DNA of 64,000 nucleotides from Fragum whitleyi. Taxonomy: Eukaryota > Mollusca > Bivalvia > Cardiida > Cardiidae. Below the pieces are notes generated by a model. It saw only the letters and a list, made by a program, of their open reading frames with translations, searched no databases and was not told where the DNA came from. The translations under genes and the position numbers were made by a program. Position 1 is the stretch's first letter. Each line of letters opens with the position of its first letter. This document shows positions 10,561-22,137 of the stretch, in pieces. The stretch spans positions 4,463,501 to 4,527,500 of the forward strand of contig OX411552.1 in NCBI GenBank assembly GCA_948146395.1. Direction: 5' to 3'.

Positions 10561-11049
10561 CCAGTTGACATTGGTGCATACGTGACATACTAGCTTTTAA
10601 ACGTTGAATTATTCATGGTGAAATTCCAAATATGCAAAGCTTCATCAAGTTCTCTTTACACTTGAATAATTAAATTTTAGTTGCTTCTGTCATTTAATCC
10701 AGCGTTCCGATTGGATTGAAAATGATTCGAGTACATAACTATTTTCGTATACTTAATTCCCTTATTAATACAAAATGATTGGGTGTTTAGTTTCATATCT
10801 AAATGAAAAAAAAGATGATCTCTTACTATGCAGTAAAAAGACAACATAAAAAAAAATAGGTTCGAGACAGTCTCTTTCAGGAAGAGTATTGTGCAGAAAG
10901 TATATAAGATAAATATAGTTTCGGCCTTATTTGTCTCAAAGATATTAATTGAAATATGAAAAAAAAATATTATCTTCTTCCCTTCAATAAAATATGAGAA
11001 CATACTCCTTCCAACAGGTAGATGTACGAACTGCTTCTTTTTCGTTCAT

Positions 11050-11348
11050 CTACTATTTGTAGCCCGCCGTTGTCATAATTGATTGATTGAATGGAGTTTT
11101 ACGCCACTTTCAACAGTTTTTCGATTATATCGCGGAGGCTGGAGCACTTAACAATGGTTTCCTGGTATTTCTCTGACCAGTACAACCACCACATTCTTTA
11201 CTAGTCTCCAGCTCTCACATAGTACGATTATCACCCATTGGTGAGAGACAAATAGTCGGAAAGAATGAGTGCCTCCGTCGGGGATCGAACCCGATACCTT
11301 TAGATTGTCAGTCCGACGCGCCACCAACTGCGCTATGACGGCGGCTCC
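11050..11348 (-). mobile_element. tRNA-derived SINE with complete head
   Basis: Absent from the same place in unit 2 (near 20025), so it is an insertion of about 300 bp. On the minus strand the head (11268-11348) has A box TAGCGCAGTTGG and B box GGTTCGATCC, a 5-bp T-stem TCGGG/CCCGA and a largely paired acceptor. The body carries CTCTCACCAATGGGTGATAAT, and the 3' end is CAATCAATCAATT. A second CCGCCG..GTCATAA near the tail (11053-11067) mirrors the head. Copies without a head are at 31626-31814 and 54090-54277. Confidence 0.8.
11268..11348 (-). other. tRNA-like SINE head (pol III boxes), not a tRNA gene
   Basis: The cloverleaf is recognisable. The anticodon loop CTGACAA would give GAC (Val-like), but the anticodon stem has mismatches and the sequence continues directly into the SINE body. 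Confidence 0.7.
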
Positions 11349-11716
11349 GTCGTATTCAGAAAAGATATATAAAATATGTAGGTTAATACAAACTGTCCCC
11401 AACAGCCAAGTAAATCGAAGAAAAATGACAGATCTGTCTCATCATTCATTTCAATATATACCGAACCACAAAAGAAACGTCATATTATTTAGAATCGTCG
11501 AAAATAGCGAAAAATAAGAGAAATTATCGAAAATCTTTGGCGACAATTAATTTCAAGTAGACCCAAAGTTAAAGAAAGTATACCCATTTGGCCAATCTTT
11601 TGCTTGACTGTTTAAATGAGCTTTGCAGAGATTAGTGATGGTACTCCATTTATTGGACGGGAATGTTATGTCATAGGAATTCTGCAAACGTTCCCTAATT
11701 TCATGAAAAGGTCCTA

Positions 11717-11956
11717 GGCCCGAGGTTAAAAAACTATTCTCATGTTCAACTAAGAATTTTCTTAAATTTTAATATAAATAAATGTATTAACATAAAAGAT
11801 AATATTGATAAGTTGTTACTTATAACAACTTATTATCATCATTTATGTTAATACATTAAAATGGGTATCAAAACAGTATAACGGTTTTAATCTCAAAATG
11901 AAATTTGAAAAAAAAAAAATGAATTGAGAATAAGAACATTTTTATTACCTCGGGCC
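11717..11956. mobile_element. Fold-back element FB3, 240 bp
   Basis: Ends GGCCCGAGGTTAAAA.. and ..TTATTACCTCGGGCC pair, as do the longer arms. An inner palindrome (AATGTATTAACAT..ATGTTAATACATT around TTATAACAAC) fills the middle. Unit 2 lacks it near 20312. No clear target duplication. Confidence 0.8.
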
Positions 11957-12471
11957 CAGATGCAAAAACACCCAAAATTTTATTGGTTATTGGTTTCACT
12001 TTCATAAGGAAGCTTCAGAGATTCATTTCCAATCAGTGAGGAATGCATTTTAAGAATGTATTGTACTTGAATCAACCATGCTTTTCGTGACGGTTATCAG
12101 CTATTGAACTATAGCATTAGAACACGTAAATGGTACAAACAGCTCGTTAGAAAACTAAGGATTTGAACAAACAAATTTCCAAGAAAGTTTGGTCGTTCGA
12201 CAAAATATTTGGAATTAGTCTCCGAAAAACACCAAAAACTTTTCAAAGTCATGTCTTTTCACACACGCACCCATAAAGAGAAAACCTCGCCAACCACTGA
12301 TCGAATTTGAGTAAGTTTGGTTTCGCCCTACATCTACTGCTTCGAGCTAGACATAGACGACGTACGCAGTTATCTCAACTATTGCTTCCATTGGTTTTCT
12401 ACATCAATTTGGAACACCGCTGTTCATTGAAAGTTTTAAAATAAGCTTTGTCACCAAAGGATTTCTGTATA

Positions 12472-12888
12472 CAGTTAGGAACATCGTGAAATTGACATTA
12501 ATTCCAATCAAAATCATTCTTATTCACTCAGTCAGCGCTCCATTCATTTTTTCCAAACACTCACTCAAACCATTCGCAGACGCTCCTGAATCACTTAGAA
12601 TAATAAGATTAACGACTACATTCAAAACAAAAATCGATATTAAAAAAATCACGATTTCACTGACAAAATTGAATTTTGTAAGCGTATTACACGTTTCAGA
12701 AGACTGAGAAAGCTATTTATGTAACTTGTTTGCATATTTTTTAGCGGGAGCTAATTCATATCGATGATTTTGTTCATCTTGAACAAAATTATCGATATTG
12801 GTTTACCTCCCTTTCAGTTCACTCAAATTTCGCTCCACACACTCATTCAATTTCATTCAGCTTGTCAATTTCGAGATGTTATTAACTG
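12472..12888 (-). mobile_element. MITE family A, copy A4 (unit 1 only)
   Basis: Both termini are preserved, with TA at 12470-12471 and 12889-12890. In unit 2 the flanking text runs together (GGATTTCTGTAAAAAATAAAATTC, 21145-21175). This is an empty site and fixes the insertion as later than the duplication, or as precisely lost from unit 2. Length 417 bp. Confidence 0.88.
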
Positions 12889-13202
12889 TAAATGAAATTC
12901 TTCTATTGCGACGTTTCTTTTGTATTTCACTCTAGTTTTATGTAGTAAAGGGAAACATGAATGATATTCTCTGTCAGAAATATCCTTCTCAGATGCGAAT
13001 CTCTTCTTTTTGTGTGAACTCCATATCTACTAATAAATTAATTACACTTCTGTTTTCTTTGGGGTAATCGATAACACATCGAAGAAATCAGAAAATTACT
13101 CCGGTTTTTATGGGGAAATCAGAGATTCCTGTAACACACCTAGCCAACGAAACGTTTGGTTTAGAATTTTATAGGACAGAAAAATAAAAAAAAAAAAAAA
13201 TA

Positions 13203-13530
13203 CAGTTATCGCAAATTTTGTTCAGGATGAACACAATTTGCAATATTGATTACATCCCTTTAATAAAAAATACATTCAAGATCTAAGCATAGCTTTCTAT
13301 TTCTTCCGGAAGTTATAAGACGCTAAAAATGTGAATTATGTTAAGGAAGTCGCGATTATTCTCAATCAAAATTTATTTTGAATGACGTTGTTGATTTTAT
13401 ATTTTTCATTGGGTTTGAGCGTTTTTGAATGGTTTTAGTGAGTGTTTGAAATGAATAAATGGAGCGCTGAAAGAGCGATTAAGAATGGTTTTGATTGAGG
13501 TGAATGTCAATTTCACGATGTAACTAACTG
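13203..13530 (+). mobile_element. MITE family A, copy A5 (internal deletion)
   Basis: Counterpart of A6 (21468-21903). It starts TA-CAGTTA and jumps directly to TCGCAAATTTTG, lacking about 110 bp of the left arm present in A6. The right terminus CACGATGTAACTAACTG is intact. Confidence 0.85.
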
Positions 13531-13616
13531 TGTCAGGATTTATTACGAACGGTATCAGGTCGATAGTGCTTAATATTTCAAGTTTGAGTTCGTAAGTTCG
13601 ATACACATACTGGCTA

Positions 13617-13735
13617 AGGTTAACAACACCGTGAAAGTGACTCTCAGCCCGATCAAAATCACTCTAAATCGCCCGCTTAAATCGCTCTAATCAGTGCACT
13701 CAAAGCACTCGGTGAAATCTTTCAAATTATTCGAA
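13617..13735 (-). mobile_element. MITE family A, terminal fragment A8a
   Basis: TTAACAACACCGTGAAAGTGAC followed by the CACTCTAAATCGC.. arm, without a matching far end. The same fragment is at about 21991-22110 in unit 2, so it predates the duplication. Confidence 0.65.
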
Positions 13736-14011
13736 TTTGTTCCAAACGATTAACATTCCAATCCAACCGATCTGATTATACCGGTACTTTATTGACTGGT
13801 GTAGATTTGAAATAATTTGTTTGGTCCGTGAAAACATACAACAATGACACAAATATTAGTATATTTTATTAAAGAGAAGAAGAAGAATAAAAATATCGTT
13901 GAATCCCCTTTATTTCATCCAAAACAAACTTTTCCCATTTATTCAACTTCATTACGAATTCATTCAAATATCACCCACCTTGTCAACTAACTTACTAATA
14001 GTTACCCTTAA

Positions 14012-14982
14012 GGTTCACGTAAAGTGTTTGAGACCCAATATTTAGGGCACTTCATTAGCCAAGAAAAAGCAGTATGTCCAGGTATATCATATATCAAAAT
14101 GAAGCTATTCATGAGCACAAGCAGTTAGGCAACATAAGACCGCCATAGCTATAGCGGTATAGCCAAAACATTGTGGAAAAGGGTCATTTTGTACAGAACA
14201 AGCAACTGCATGACGGTTGCATAAAATTGCCGCGTATTTTAACAGATTACAGTCTGAAGTACCATCCAGGTAGTGCTACAACCTCAGATATAAAACTCAG
14301 TATCAAAAGGCTCTTTTGAAACAATCAATTTCCATTTATTTTGTCAACATACATGTCAAACCGGTTTGGCCTGTTTTCAAAATAGATGTAAGGTATGGTG
14401 CAACATCACACCATAATATTGTGAAATATTTTCCGCGATTTTTTTCAAATTATGTTTTTTTTTTTTTAATTCAATGATCTACAATTTTACTATATATTTA
14501 TCATTCAGTGAAATAGAAATTGATATATTGCTAAACAAACTTACAGGTATATAAACAATAATTGTCTATTTATGTTGTGATAACACACCATACCCTAAAA
14601 AGATCTACACGTTTTCAAAATTAGAATGACATATATGACATATGTGTTTATAAAATAAGTCAAAATAAATTGCTTGCATAACTACGTTTTGCGGCTGAGT
14701 TTTATACCAATGGTTGTAGCACTACCTGGATGGTACTTTAGGCTAGACTTTCTTAAAATATGAGCCAATTTTATCCAACAGTCATGCAGTTGCTTGTTCT
14801 GTACAAAATGACCCTTTTCCACAATCTTTTGGCTATACCGCTATAGTAATAACAGTCTTATGTTTCTCAACTGCTTGTGCTCATAAATAGCTTCATTTTG
14901 ATATATAATTTTCCTGGACATACTGCTTTTTCTTGGCAAATGAATGCCCTTAAAATTGGGTCTCAAACACTTTACATGAACC
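14012..14982. mobile_element. Fold-back element FB4, 971 bp, TTAA-flanked
   Basis: The termini GGTTCACGTAAAGTGTTTG and CAAACACTTTACATGAACC pair, and pairing continues for roughly 330 bp each side, with a partly paired AT-rich middle (~14340-14690). It is flanked by TTAA at 14008-14011 and 14983-14986. Unit 2 has the single empty site ACCCTTAACTTTC (TTAA at 23286-23289). TTAA targets are typical of piggyBac-type transposases. No protein is encoded; the anonymous frame at 14877-15074 crosses the right arm. Confidence 0.92.
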
Positions 14983-16088
14983 TTAACTTTCTTACAACCT
15001 GTACCCAACTTACTAGATATATTTGGTTACAGGGAACTATTACAATCTCCTGCCATCTGTCACATTTTGTCTAGGGAATTAACGACGAAGTAAACAAAGA
15101 TAAGGGCGGTCTCTCATTGGTCCATAATTTATTAAGATCACATCTAATAATTTATTTTCGGAGATTTACATTGTTTCTACAAGTTAGGTGCAAACTGGGA
15201 AAGGTGAGAGTCTATTTTGGGTCTTGAGAGGCATTTTTTAGACATTGGTGTATTTTCCTGAACCGACTGTGAAATTTGGCGGGTGGGGAGGGTTCACTTA
15301 AAGATGACGTCAATACTCATTGAAAAACGAATCATGCTATAGTCAAAATGGTCTAGTTTCGATGTGCGACAGATTTTTCTTTAATTTTATATAAGGCTTG
15401 ACTTCCTGTCAATTTTTGGGGCGGAGCTTTTTATACTTTTGTTATAATGCTCGACAACGGGAAATGTAATAGTTCCCTGTAACCTATTTAGGATGAAACA
15501 TTTAACCGAGGCCCTGTGTATCCGTGCTGTACATTTGAGAAAAAGCTTTGGTCTGTATCCTTGCACTTTTCGCGTAACAACAAAACGTTGAGCCATTCGA
15601 AGCCGGTGAACTATTAAATTGTAAAAAAAACATTTCGAATGAAGTAACCGATATCTGTTTTGCTTCATCAAGTGTTTTTTTAATTTATTTCACTTGGAAA
15701 AATTCTGTTAAAACGTGTTCAATGCAACGGTGAATAGCAATATTCTCAATTTTATTAATTTAAAAAATGCAGTTTGTCTTCTTTACATCAGAAACAAAAG
15801 GGTTCCATTCAATATCAAAGGTCGTCAAGGTATGGCTTTTCTTATATTGAAGGCAACCTTATTTCTTTAATGCTTTTCGGTGGTTTATCGAGAAATCGCA
15901 AAAGCAGTGAAATTATCAAAAACTTATACCCTGCTTTTGTGCATTTCATTCTATCTGACGTCATCTATGCGAGGTGAAATAAGTAACGTCACAATGAACG
16001 TTGTATAGCAATCACGCGCAAAATGACGCGCTTTACCAAAATATGTGCTATAGATTTATTATTTTGTCTCACTTTTGCAATTAAGAAA

Positions 16089-16249
16089 TAGAATAATCGT
16101 TTGTTTTTCGAGTAAAATCGATTAATATTTCGTTTCGTGAACAACAAAGCTATATTTTAACTAGTGGCTCTGCCACTCGTGAAAATATGGTTTTGTTGTT
16201 CACTCAATGAAATATAAATCGATCTTACACTGAAGCAAACAATTATCCT
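16089..16249. repeat. Fold-back FB5, unit 1 copy
   Basis: The arms AATAATCGTTTG..GTGAACAACAAAGCTATATTTTAACTAGTGG and their complement face each other across CTCTG. The tip ACTAGTGGCTCTGCCACTCGT is intact here. Confidence 0.85.
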
Positions 16250-16335
16250 CTATGCAAATCAATGTGTCACGTAGAGAGATATAATTGAACTTATATGTCT
16301 CTAGATGAGGTGCATGTTATAGATAAGGAACATTG

Positions 16336-16657
16336 GTAATGAACATAATGAAATTGACATCCACTCTGCATGTAAAACCGTCTAATTCGACCAATTGCCA
16401 CCAATTCAAATTATTCGAAACAGTCATTCAAATAATTTAAAACGTTTGAGTTAGTTTGAAAAAAACCTTTTTGGACCCTTCAGGCACATATATAATTATA
16501 TAAAAAGTGTGTATATTTTGCAAAAGGGTGTTCATGAACGACATGAGCGATATTCCATTACATTGTACCCTTTAATCTTAATCAAAACTCGTTTATTTCG
16601 CCCATTAGTTTCCATTCCAAAATCATTTGCTCAGTCAATTTCACGATGTTGTTTATT
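16336..16657 (-). mobile_element. MITE family A, degenerate copy A7a
   Basis: GAACATAATGAAATTGACAT at the left and GTCAATTTCACGATGTTGTTTATT at the right, with the middle largely replaced. The same decayed copy is in unit 2 at about 24626-24945, so it predates the duplication. The short frame 16509-16724 crosses it and is not a gene. Confidence 0.6.
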
Positions 16658-17458
16658 ACATGTATATGACCGTGTGTCTAGTTTGACTGTTGCGTCAGAA
16701 GGTGGTCTGGCATGTCTGCAATAAGCAATAATCATGTTAATTAGGGTAAATGTTAATAATCACGGGTAATAGGCTGATTAATTACACAATTCTAGCAAAT
16801 AGTTTTGGATTAGTGGGTTATTATATACCGGGGCATTACATGTAAGGTCTATCACTCTAGATTCTGAAAGAGAAAAGGGAGAAAGTCCGAGCAATAAGCT
16901 GTTTGCTTACATTCAAAGTTTTAATCTAACATCGGACTAACAAGGAATCATACATTAATTTCATATTGGCACCTGCTTAAGTTTCATGAGTCAATACCTT
17001 TAATTTGGACTATCAATCGAAAAATTAATCCTTCATTTTTATGCAAACATTGACCTTTCTCTGATCGAAAGCAAAATAATGTTGGTATATACTGCATTCT
17101 GGGAGCAATGTAAGAAAGCAACATGAAATTGAACGTTTCAAACAGATTTTTTGTTGACCGCAAAATGGTTCATTGGACCGACAATAGGGCCTATAGTTTA
17201 GAGATTTATAGCTTCTCACATTTGAGACTCAAACACACAAAAACGTCATCTATCAAAAACCTTGTTTATTGGTCAGTATTTGGTGATCCTGATGAGGTGC
17301 GATCTGCTCCCCTGGACGTATTTATCTCTGTAACCAGAAGCGCAGTATCGTAGTTGAAAATTACCATGAATGCTCTGCAAATACCACCATATATTTCCAT
17401 TTCTAAAATAGGATCTACTTAAAAGCGTCTGGACATTTTGACTTTTGCCCATTCATAA

Positions 17459-17600
17459 GACAACCCTGCGTTCTAAATGACGAAACGGTGCAAAATGTTT
17501 GCAAATTATATCCCGCTTTGCACGCAAGTGTACGTGCAAAACGGGGTATAATCGCCAAGAAGTTTATACCGTTTGGTATTTCTGAACGCAATGCAACTGA
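17459..17600. mobile_element. MITE family D, copy D1
   Basis: Termini CAACCCTGCGTTC and GAACGCAATG; palindromic middle ..TATCCCGCTTTGCACGC / GTGCAAAACGGGGTATAA... The duplicate copy is D2 at 26503-26645. Confidence 0.75.
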
Positions 17601-18533
17601 ACTTCTAAATACAATTTGTACTTTATGATGTCAGAACGGCATCATGTCTTAATCCTTTCGTGTACGCTTTGTTATATAAAGTGATGTTTGAAGAATAAAG
17701 GAGAGGCTTATTATACCTATAACTGTTAAATGCTCTTTTGCAACAAATCTGTATGTAAAAGCCAATTCGGCAAATGGCCTTTCTCATGATCATTGTTTCG
17801 TTGGCAACAAAAATGAGATTTAGAAATGCCGTACCGAAAGATAGACGTAATGGAACAATCGGAAAGGCAATGAGCGGATTTTCGAACAGTTTCTGCAATA
17901 AATGCTATGTCATTTTGCCACAAATATTCTCTTTAACAAATATTTAAGGCTTAATTTGTAAGTGAACAGATTCCAATCATTATCGAATCATAAAATCATT
18001 ACATAGTAGATCTTTTCGAGGTTTCATTGCCAATCGACGATAAACTTTGTTTAAAAAAAGTACGAATTGTTTTCAAAGCAATTCGGTAATTAAGTTGCTG
18101 TACATGTAGGTAATATTTTTTCCAGTTCCAAATCAATCCTATTCTATGCAATATAACGTGGCTATTCAGTATTTCAAATATATGTTATTTTGGGCGATCA
18201 CCTGTCTAGCATCGCTATTTTTAGTACCTGTTTTGTTACTTTTCTCACCGAGAAACGAGTAATTAATGGATAGCTGGTAACTGAAAGTCCATGGATAGAA
18301 CTTGTTTGATATACGAAGCACCCGGCAAAGAGTGTAAAACATAATTATGAGACTCGATTATATACAGGCCGCGCTAAGATCTTGCTCATTTTAAGAAATT
18401 AAAATTTTTGTTTGCAAAGTATTCGTGCAATTAAACAATGTGATGACTTTCATTGGCGTAAACCAATCGATTATTATTATGAATCAAAGTTTTGTTGATA
18501 TCATGAGACATAATTGCTGGACCCCTGACCCCG

Positions 18534-18964
18534 ATTCAGAACACCACTCGCCCAATCTCACGATCAACCTCGGATGTACATAGACGTACTATTTTTAAAA
18601 ATTACGGGAAATCCTTGGAAAAACTTGATGACGTCAGTTAAAATGGCGTTAGCCCTCGACGCTATTTTGTAACCGCGAAAATGACGTCATAATCTATATA
18701 TTTTGACGTCAGTTTTAAACGGCGTTATAAGTTTCGCGGAATATTGATATGTTGAATTTCGAAGATTTTGACGATTTTTCGCAAAATTTCGGGTCATATT
18801 ATAAATAGAATATCAAATTTGTGCTCATAAAATACCGAATTTATTAAACTTCTCATCTTAAACAGATAAAAACTCGGCGCAGCCTCGTTTTTATCTGTTT
18901 ATAGATGACTCGTTTAATAAATTCGGTATTCCATGACCACTCATTTAATATCCTCTATGTATGT
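18534..18964. repeat. Repeat H between the two duplication units
   Basis: The first part matches 6386-6560. The last ~300 bp matches 46665-46960 (GTTATAAGTTTCGCGGAAT.., ATTATAAATAGAATATCAAAT). It contains the hairpin AATACCGAATTTATTAAAC..AACAGATAAAAAC / GTTTTTATCTGTTTATAGATGA..GTTTAATAAATTCGGTATT at about 18831-18935. TGACGTCA sites lie at about 18630 and 18671. It marks the junction of the tandem duplication. Confidence 0.75.
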
Positions 18965-19335
18965 ATGGTATTTTTCACAATGACCGATTATTGTTAATGT
19001 TTTTGTTCATTCTTTGTCGTCTTTTAGGCTAGCATTTTTTCTTGAATATCAATTGTTTGATAGTTACGGTTAGAGGTTACCGAAAAAAGAAATACAATTA
19101 ACCAAGGTTTGAACAGCCTTGACAGAAATAAAACGCGTATTGCTCTAGAACTATTACTTTAACCGAGAAATTGTTGCTGCATGGCAAAACATTTGTAAAA
19201 GGTCCATAATTTTAAAATGCGCCAGATTATTGGGATTGCGCTGGGCCGAACTCTTCGCTAGATTTTCTAGAATCTGGATAAATCATTTTAGTTTTCTTTT
19301 TTTCAGTTAAAACAAAAACATATGGAAGGCTCATT

Positions 19336-19393
19336 GCAACACTATTGTAAGTGCCAACAGTTATATAACTGTTGGTACATACAACAGTGTTGC
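19336..19393. repeat. Perfect-stem hairpin, unit 2 only
   Basis: GCAACACT..TGTAAGTGCCAACAGTTAT and ATAACTGTTGGTACATACAACAGTGTTGC. It lies in an extra ~110 bp relative to unit 1 (around 10470). Confidence 0.8.
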
Positions 19394-21467
19394 TTCGTGC
19401 TGTCGCCATGTATTCTCCCTCATTGACCTCTGCTAGATTCGACCTCTTTTTCAAGATATTTGCTGTATGAAAGTCTCAGACCGCCCCTGTTTGCGTGACA
19501 GGTCACATTAATATTGAACCAGTTGACATTGGTGCATACGTGACATACTAGCTTTTAAACGTTGAATTATTCATGGTGAAATTCCAAATATGTAAGGCTT
19601 CATCAAGTTCTCTGTACACTTGAATAATTTAATTTTAGTTGATTCTGTCATTTATATCAGCATTCCTATTGGATTGAAATCGATTTGAGATCATAACTAT
19701 TGCGTTTACTTGATTCTCTTATTTATACAATATGAATGGGTGTTTAGTTTCATATCCAAATGAAAAGAAAAAGAGAAGATCTCTTACTATGTAGTAAAAA
19801 GACAACATAAATTCAAATAAAACTGGTTTTAGACAGTCTCTTTCCGGAAGTGTATTTTGCGGAAAGCATACAAAATACATGTAGTTGCGGCCTTATTTGT
19901 CTTAAGATATGAAGTGAAATTTGAAAATATTATCTCCTTCCCTTCAATGAAAAATGAAAACATGCTCCTTCCAACAAGAAGATACCCTAACTGCTTCTCC
20001 GTACATCTACTACCTGTAGTACATCGTTTTCAGAAAAGATACATAAAAGATGTAGGTTAATACAAACTGTCCCCAACAGCCAAGGAAATGTAAGAAAATA
20101 ACAGATCTGTCCGATCATTTATTTCAATCTATACTGAACCACAAAAGAAATGACGCATTATTCAGAATCGTCGAAAATAGTGAAAAATTAGGAGATATTT
20201 GATATTCTTTGGTGACAATTATTTCAAATAAACTCAAATTTAAAGAAAATATACCCATTTGGTCTATCTTTTGATAGGAATTCTACAAAAAAACAAACGT
20301 TCCTTAATTTCGTGAAAAGGTCCTGATGTTAAAACACTGAAAAATGTTATTGGTTATTGGTGTCACTTTCATAAGGTAGCTTCGGAGATTCCTTTCCAAT
20401 CAGTGAGGAATGCATTTTAGAATGTATTGTACTTGAATCAACCATGCCTTTAGTGAAGGTTATAAGCTTTTCAACTATAGCCTTAGAACACGTTAATGGC
20501 ACAAACAGCTCGTTAGAAAACAAAGGATTTGAACAAACAAATTTCCAAGAAAATTTGGTTGTTCGACAAAATATTTGGAATTTATCTCCGCAAACACCAA
20601 ACACTTTTCAAAGTCATGTCTTTGCGCACACGCACCCATAAAGAGAAAACCTCGCCAAGCCCTGTTCGAATTTTAGTACGTTTGGTTTCGCCCTACCTCT
20701 ACGGTCATGTGTTTCCAGCTCTATATAGACGATGTATCGCCGTTATATCTTATAACTATACAAGTATCCGTGTGATAACATCCCATATACTTTTTTATGA
20801 TATCATATGGATATATTCAGAACAATGACATTATGCGGTTATTTTTAGAAACTTGCTTTTCTGCTAGACAAATCGACGAAAGCAAGACAAATGGAGGTTA
20901 TAAGATAAATTTAATACGTACTTAGTGTATTGTATATGGGAAAATATTTAACACTGTTGAGGGAAGTGATCATTGTCTCGACAGAGCGATGACAATTATC
21001 AATTCCCCCAACCTCGTTAGATATTTTTTTTTCATGTAAAACACTAAGAACGTATTATGTATATCTCAACTTTTGCTTTCCTTGATGTTCTACATCAATT
21101 TAGAAAATGGCTGATTTTTAGAAGTTCAAAAATAAGCCTTGCCACCAAAGGATTTCTGTAAAAAATAAAATTCTTCTAGTGGGACGTTTCTTTTGTAGTT
21201 CACTCTAGTATTATGTAGTAAAGGGTAACATGAATGATATTCTCTGTCAGAAATATCCTTCTCAGATGAAAATCTCTTCTTTTTGTGTGAAAGCTATATC
21301 TACTAATATATTAATTACACTTCTGTTTTCTTAGGGGTAATCGATAACACATCGAAGAAATCAGAAAATTACTCCGGTTTTTATGGGGAAAATCTGGAAA
21401 CCCTATAACACACCTGGCCAACGGAACGTTTGGTTAAGAATTTTATAGGACAGAAAAATAAAAATTA

Positions 21468-21903
21468 CAGTTAACAACATCGTGAAATTGAACAGGTGGA
21501 TAATTTTTGAATTATAAATGGATGAAATTGAATGCGTGTGTGGAGCGAGTTTTGAGTGAATTTAACGGGAGGTAATCCTTTATCGCAAATTTTGTTCAGA
21601 ATGAACAAAATTTGCAATATTGATTACATCCCTTTAATAAAAAATACATGCAAAATCTAAGCATAGTTTTCTAATTCTTCAAGAACATATAAGACGCTAA
21701 CAATTTGAATCATGTCAAGGAAGTCGCGATTTTTCTTAATCAAAATTTATTTTGAAAGACGTCGGTCATTCTATATTTTCAGTGGCTTTGAGCGTTTTTG
21801 ACTGGTTTGAGTGAGTGTTTGAAATGAATGAATGGAGCGCTGAGTGAGCGAGTAAGAATGGTTTTGAATGAGGTGAATGTCAATTTCACGATGCAACTAA
21901 CTG
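21468..21903 (+). mobile_element. MITE family A, copy A6 (complete)
   Basis: TA at 21466-21467 and 21904-21905. Left end CAGTTAACAACATCGTGAAA, right end CACGATGCAACTAACTG. It has both arms and the inner GGGAGGTAATCC..TTGCAATATTG hairpin. It is the undeleted counterpart of A5. Confidence 0.88.
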
Positions 21904-21990
21904 TATCAGGATATATTACGAACGGTTTCAGGTCGATAGTGCTTATTATTTCAAGTTCGAGTTCATAAGTTCGATACCCGTACTGGCTAA

Positions 21991-22110
21991 GGTTAACAAC
22001 ACCGTGAAAGTGACTCTCAGCCCGATCAAAATCACTCTAAATCGCCCGCTTAAATCGCTCTAATCAGTGCACTCAAAACACTGGATGAAATCTTTCGAAA
22101 CGATTCGAAA
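21991..22110 (-). mobile_element. MITE family A, terminal fragment A8b
   Basis: Duplicate of A8a: GGTTAACAACACCGTGAAAG followed by the CACTCTAAATCGCCCGC arm. Confidence 0.65.
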
Positions 22111-22137
22111 TTGTTTCAAACGATTAACATATTAATC

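Larger units (their letters stand above)
10160..18533. repeat. Segmental tandem duplication, unit 1 (~8.4 kb)
   Basis: Starts about 50 bp inside intron 1. It aligns with 18965-27660 in the same order along its length. Anchors: TTCACAATGACCGATTATTG at 10173 and 18974; the 71-residue frame at 16509-16724, repeated unchanged at 24796-25011; GAATCAAAGTTTTGTTGATAT at 18481 (unit 2: 27613). A sampled stretch (15121-15292 against 23421-23592) differs at about six positions. Insertions private to this unit: SINE (11050-11348), FB3 (11717-11956), MITE A4 (12472-12888), FB4 (14012-14982). Exact end points are approximate. Confidence 0.93.

Noticed and set aside
11268..11348. Functional tRNA-Val gene
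   Set aside because: Anticodon stem mismatches, direct continuation into a SINE body and absence from the sister unit.
12486..12707. Recurring peptide similar to KTILNRSLSAPFIHSKHSL in frames at 7582, 12486, 13406, 60572 and 63654
   Set aside because: All lie in the arms of MITE family A; openness follows from the CATTC/CACTC word content, and copies break the frame freely.
16509..16724. 71-residue frame repeated identically at 24796-25011
   Set aside because: Identity is explained by the segmental duplication; the frame covers a decayed MITE and lacks any domain.
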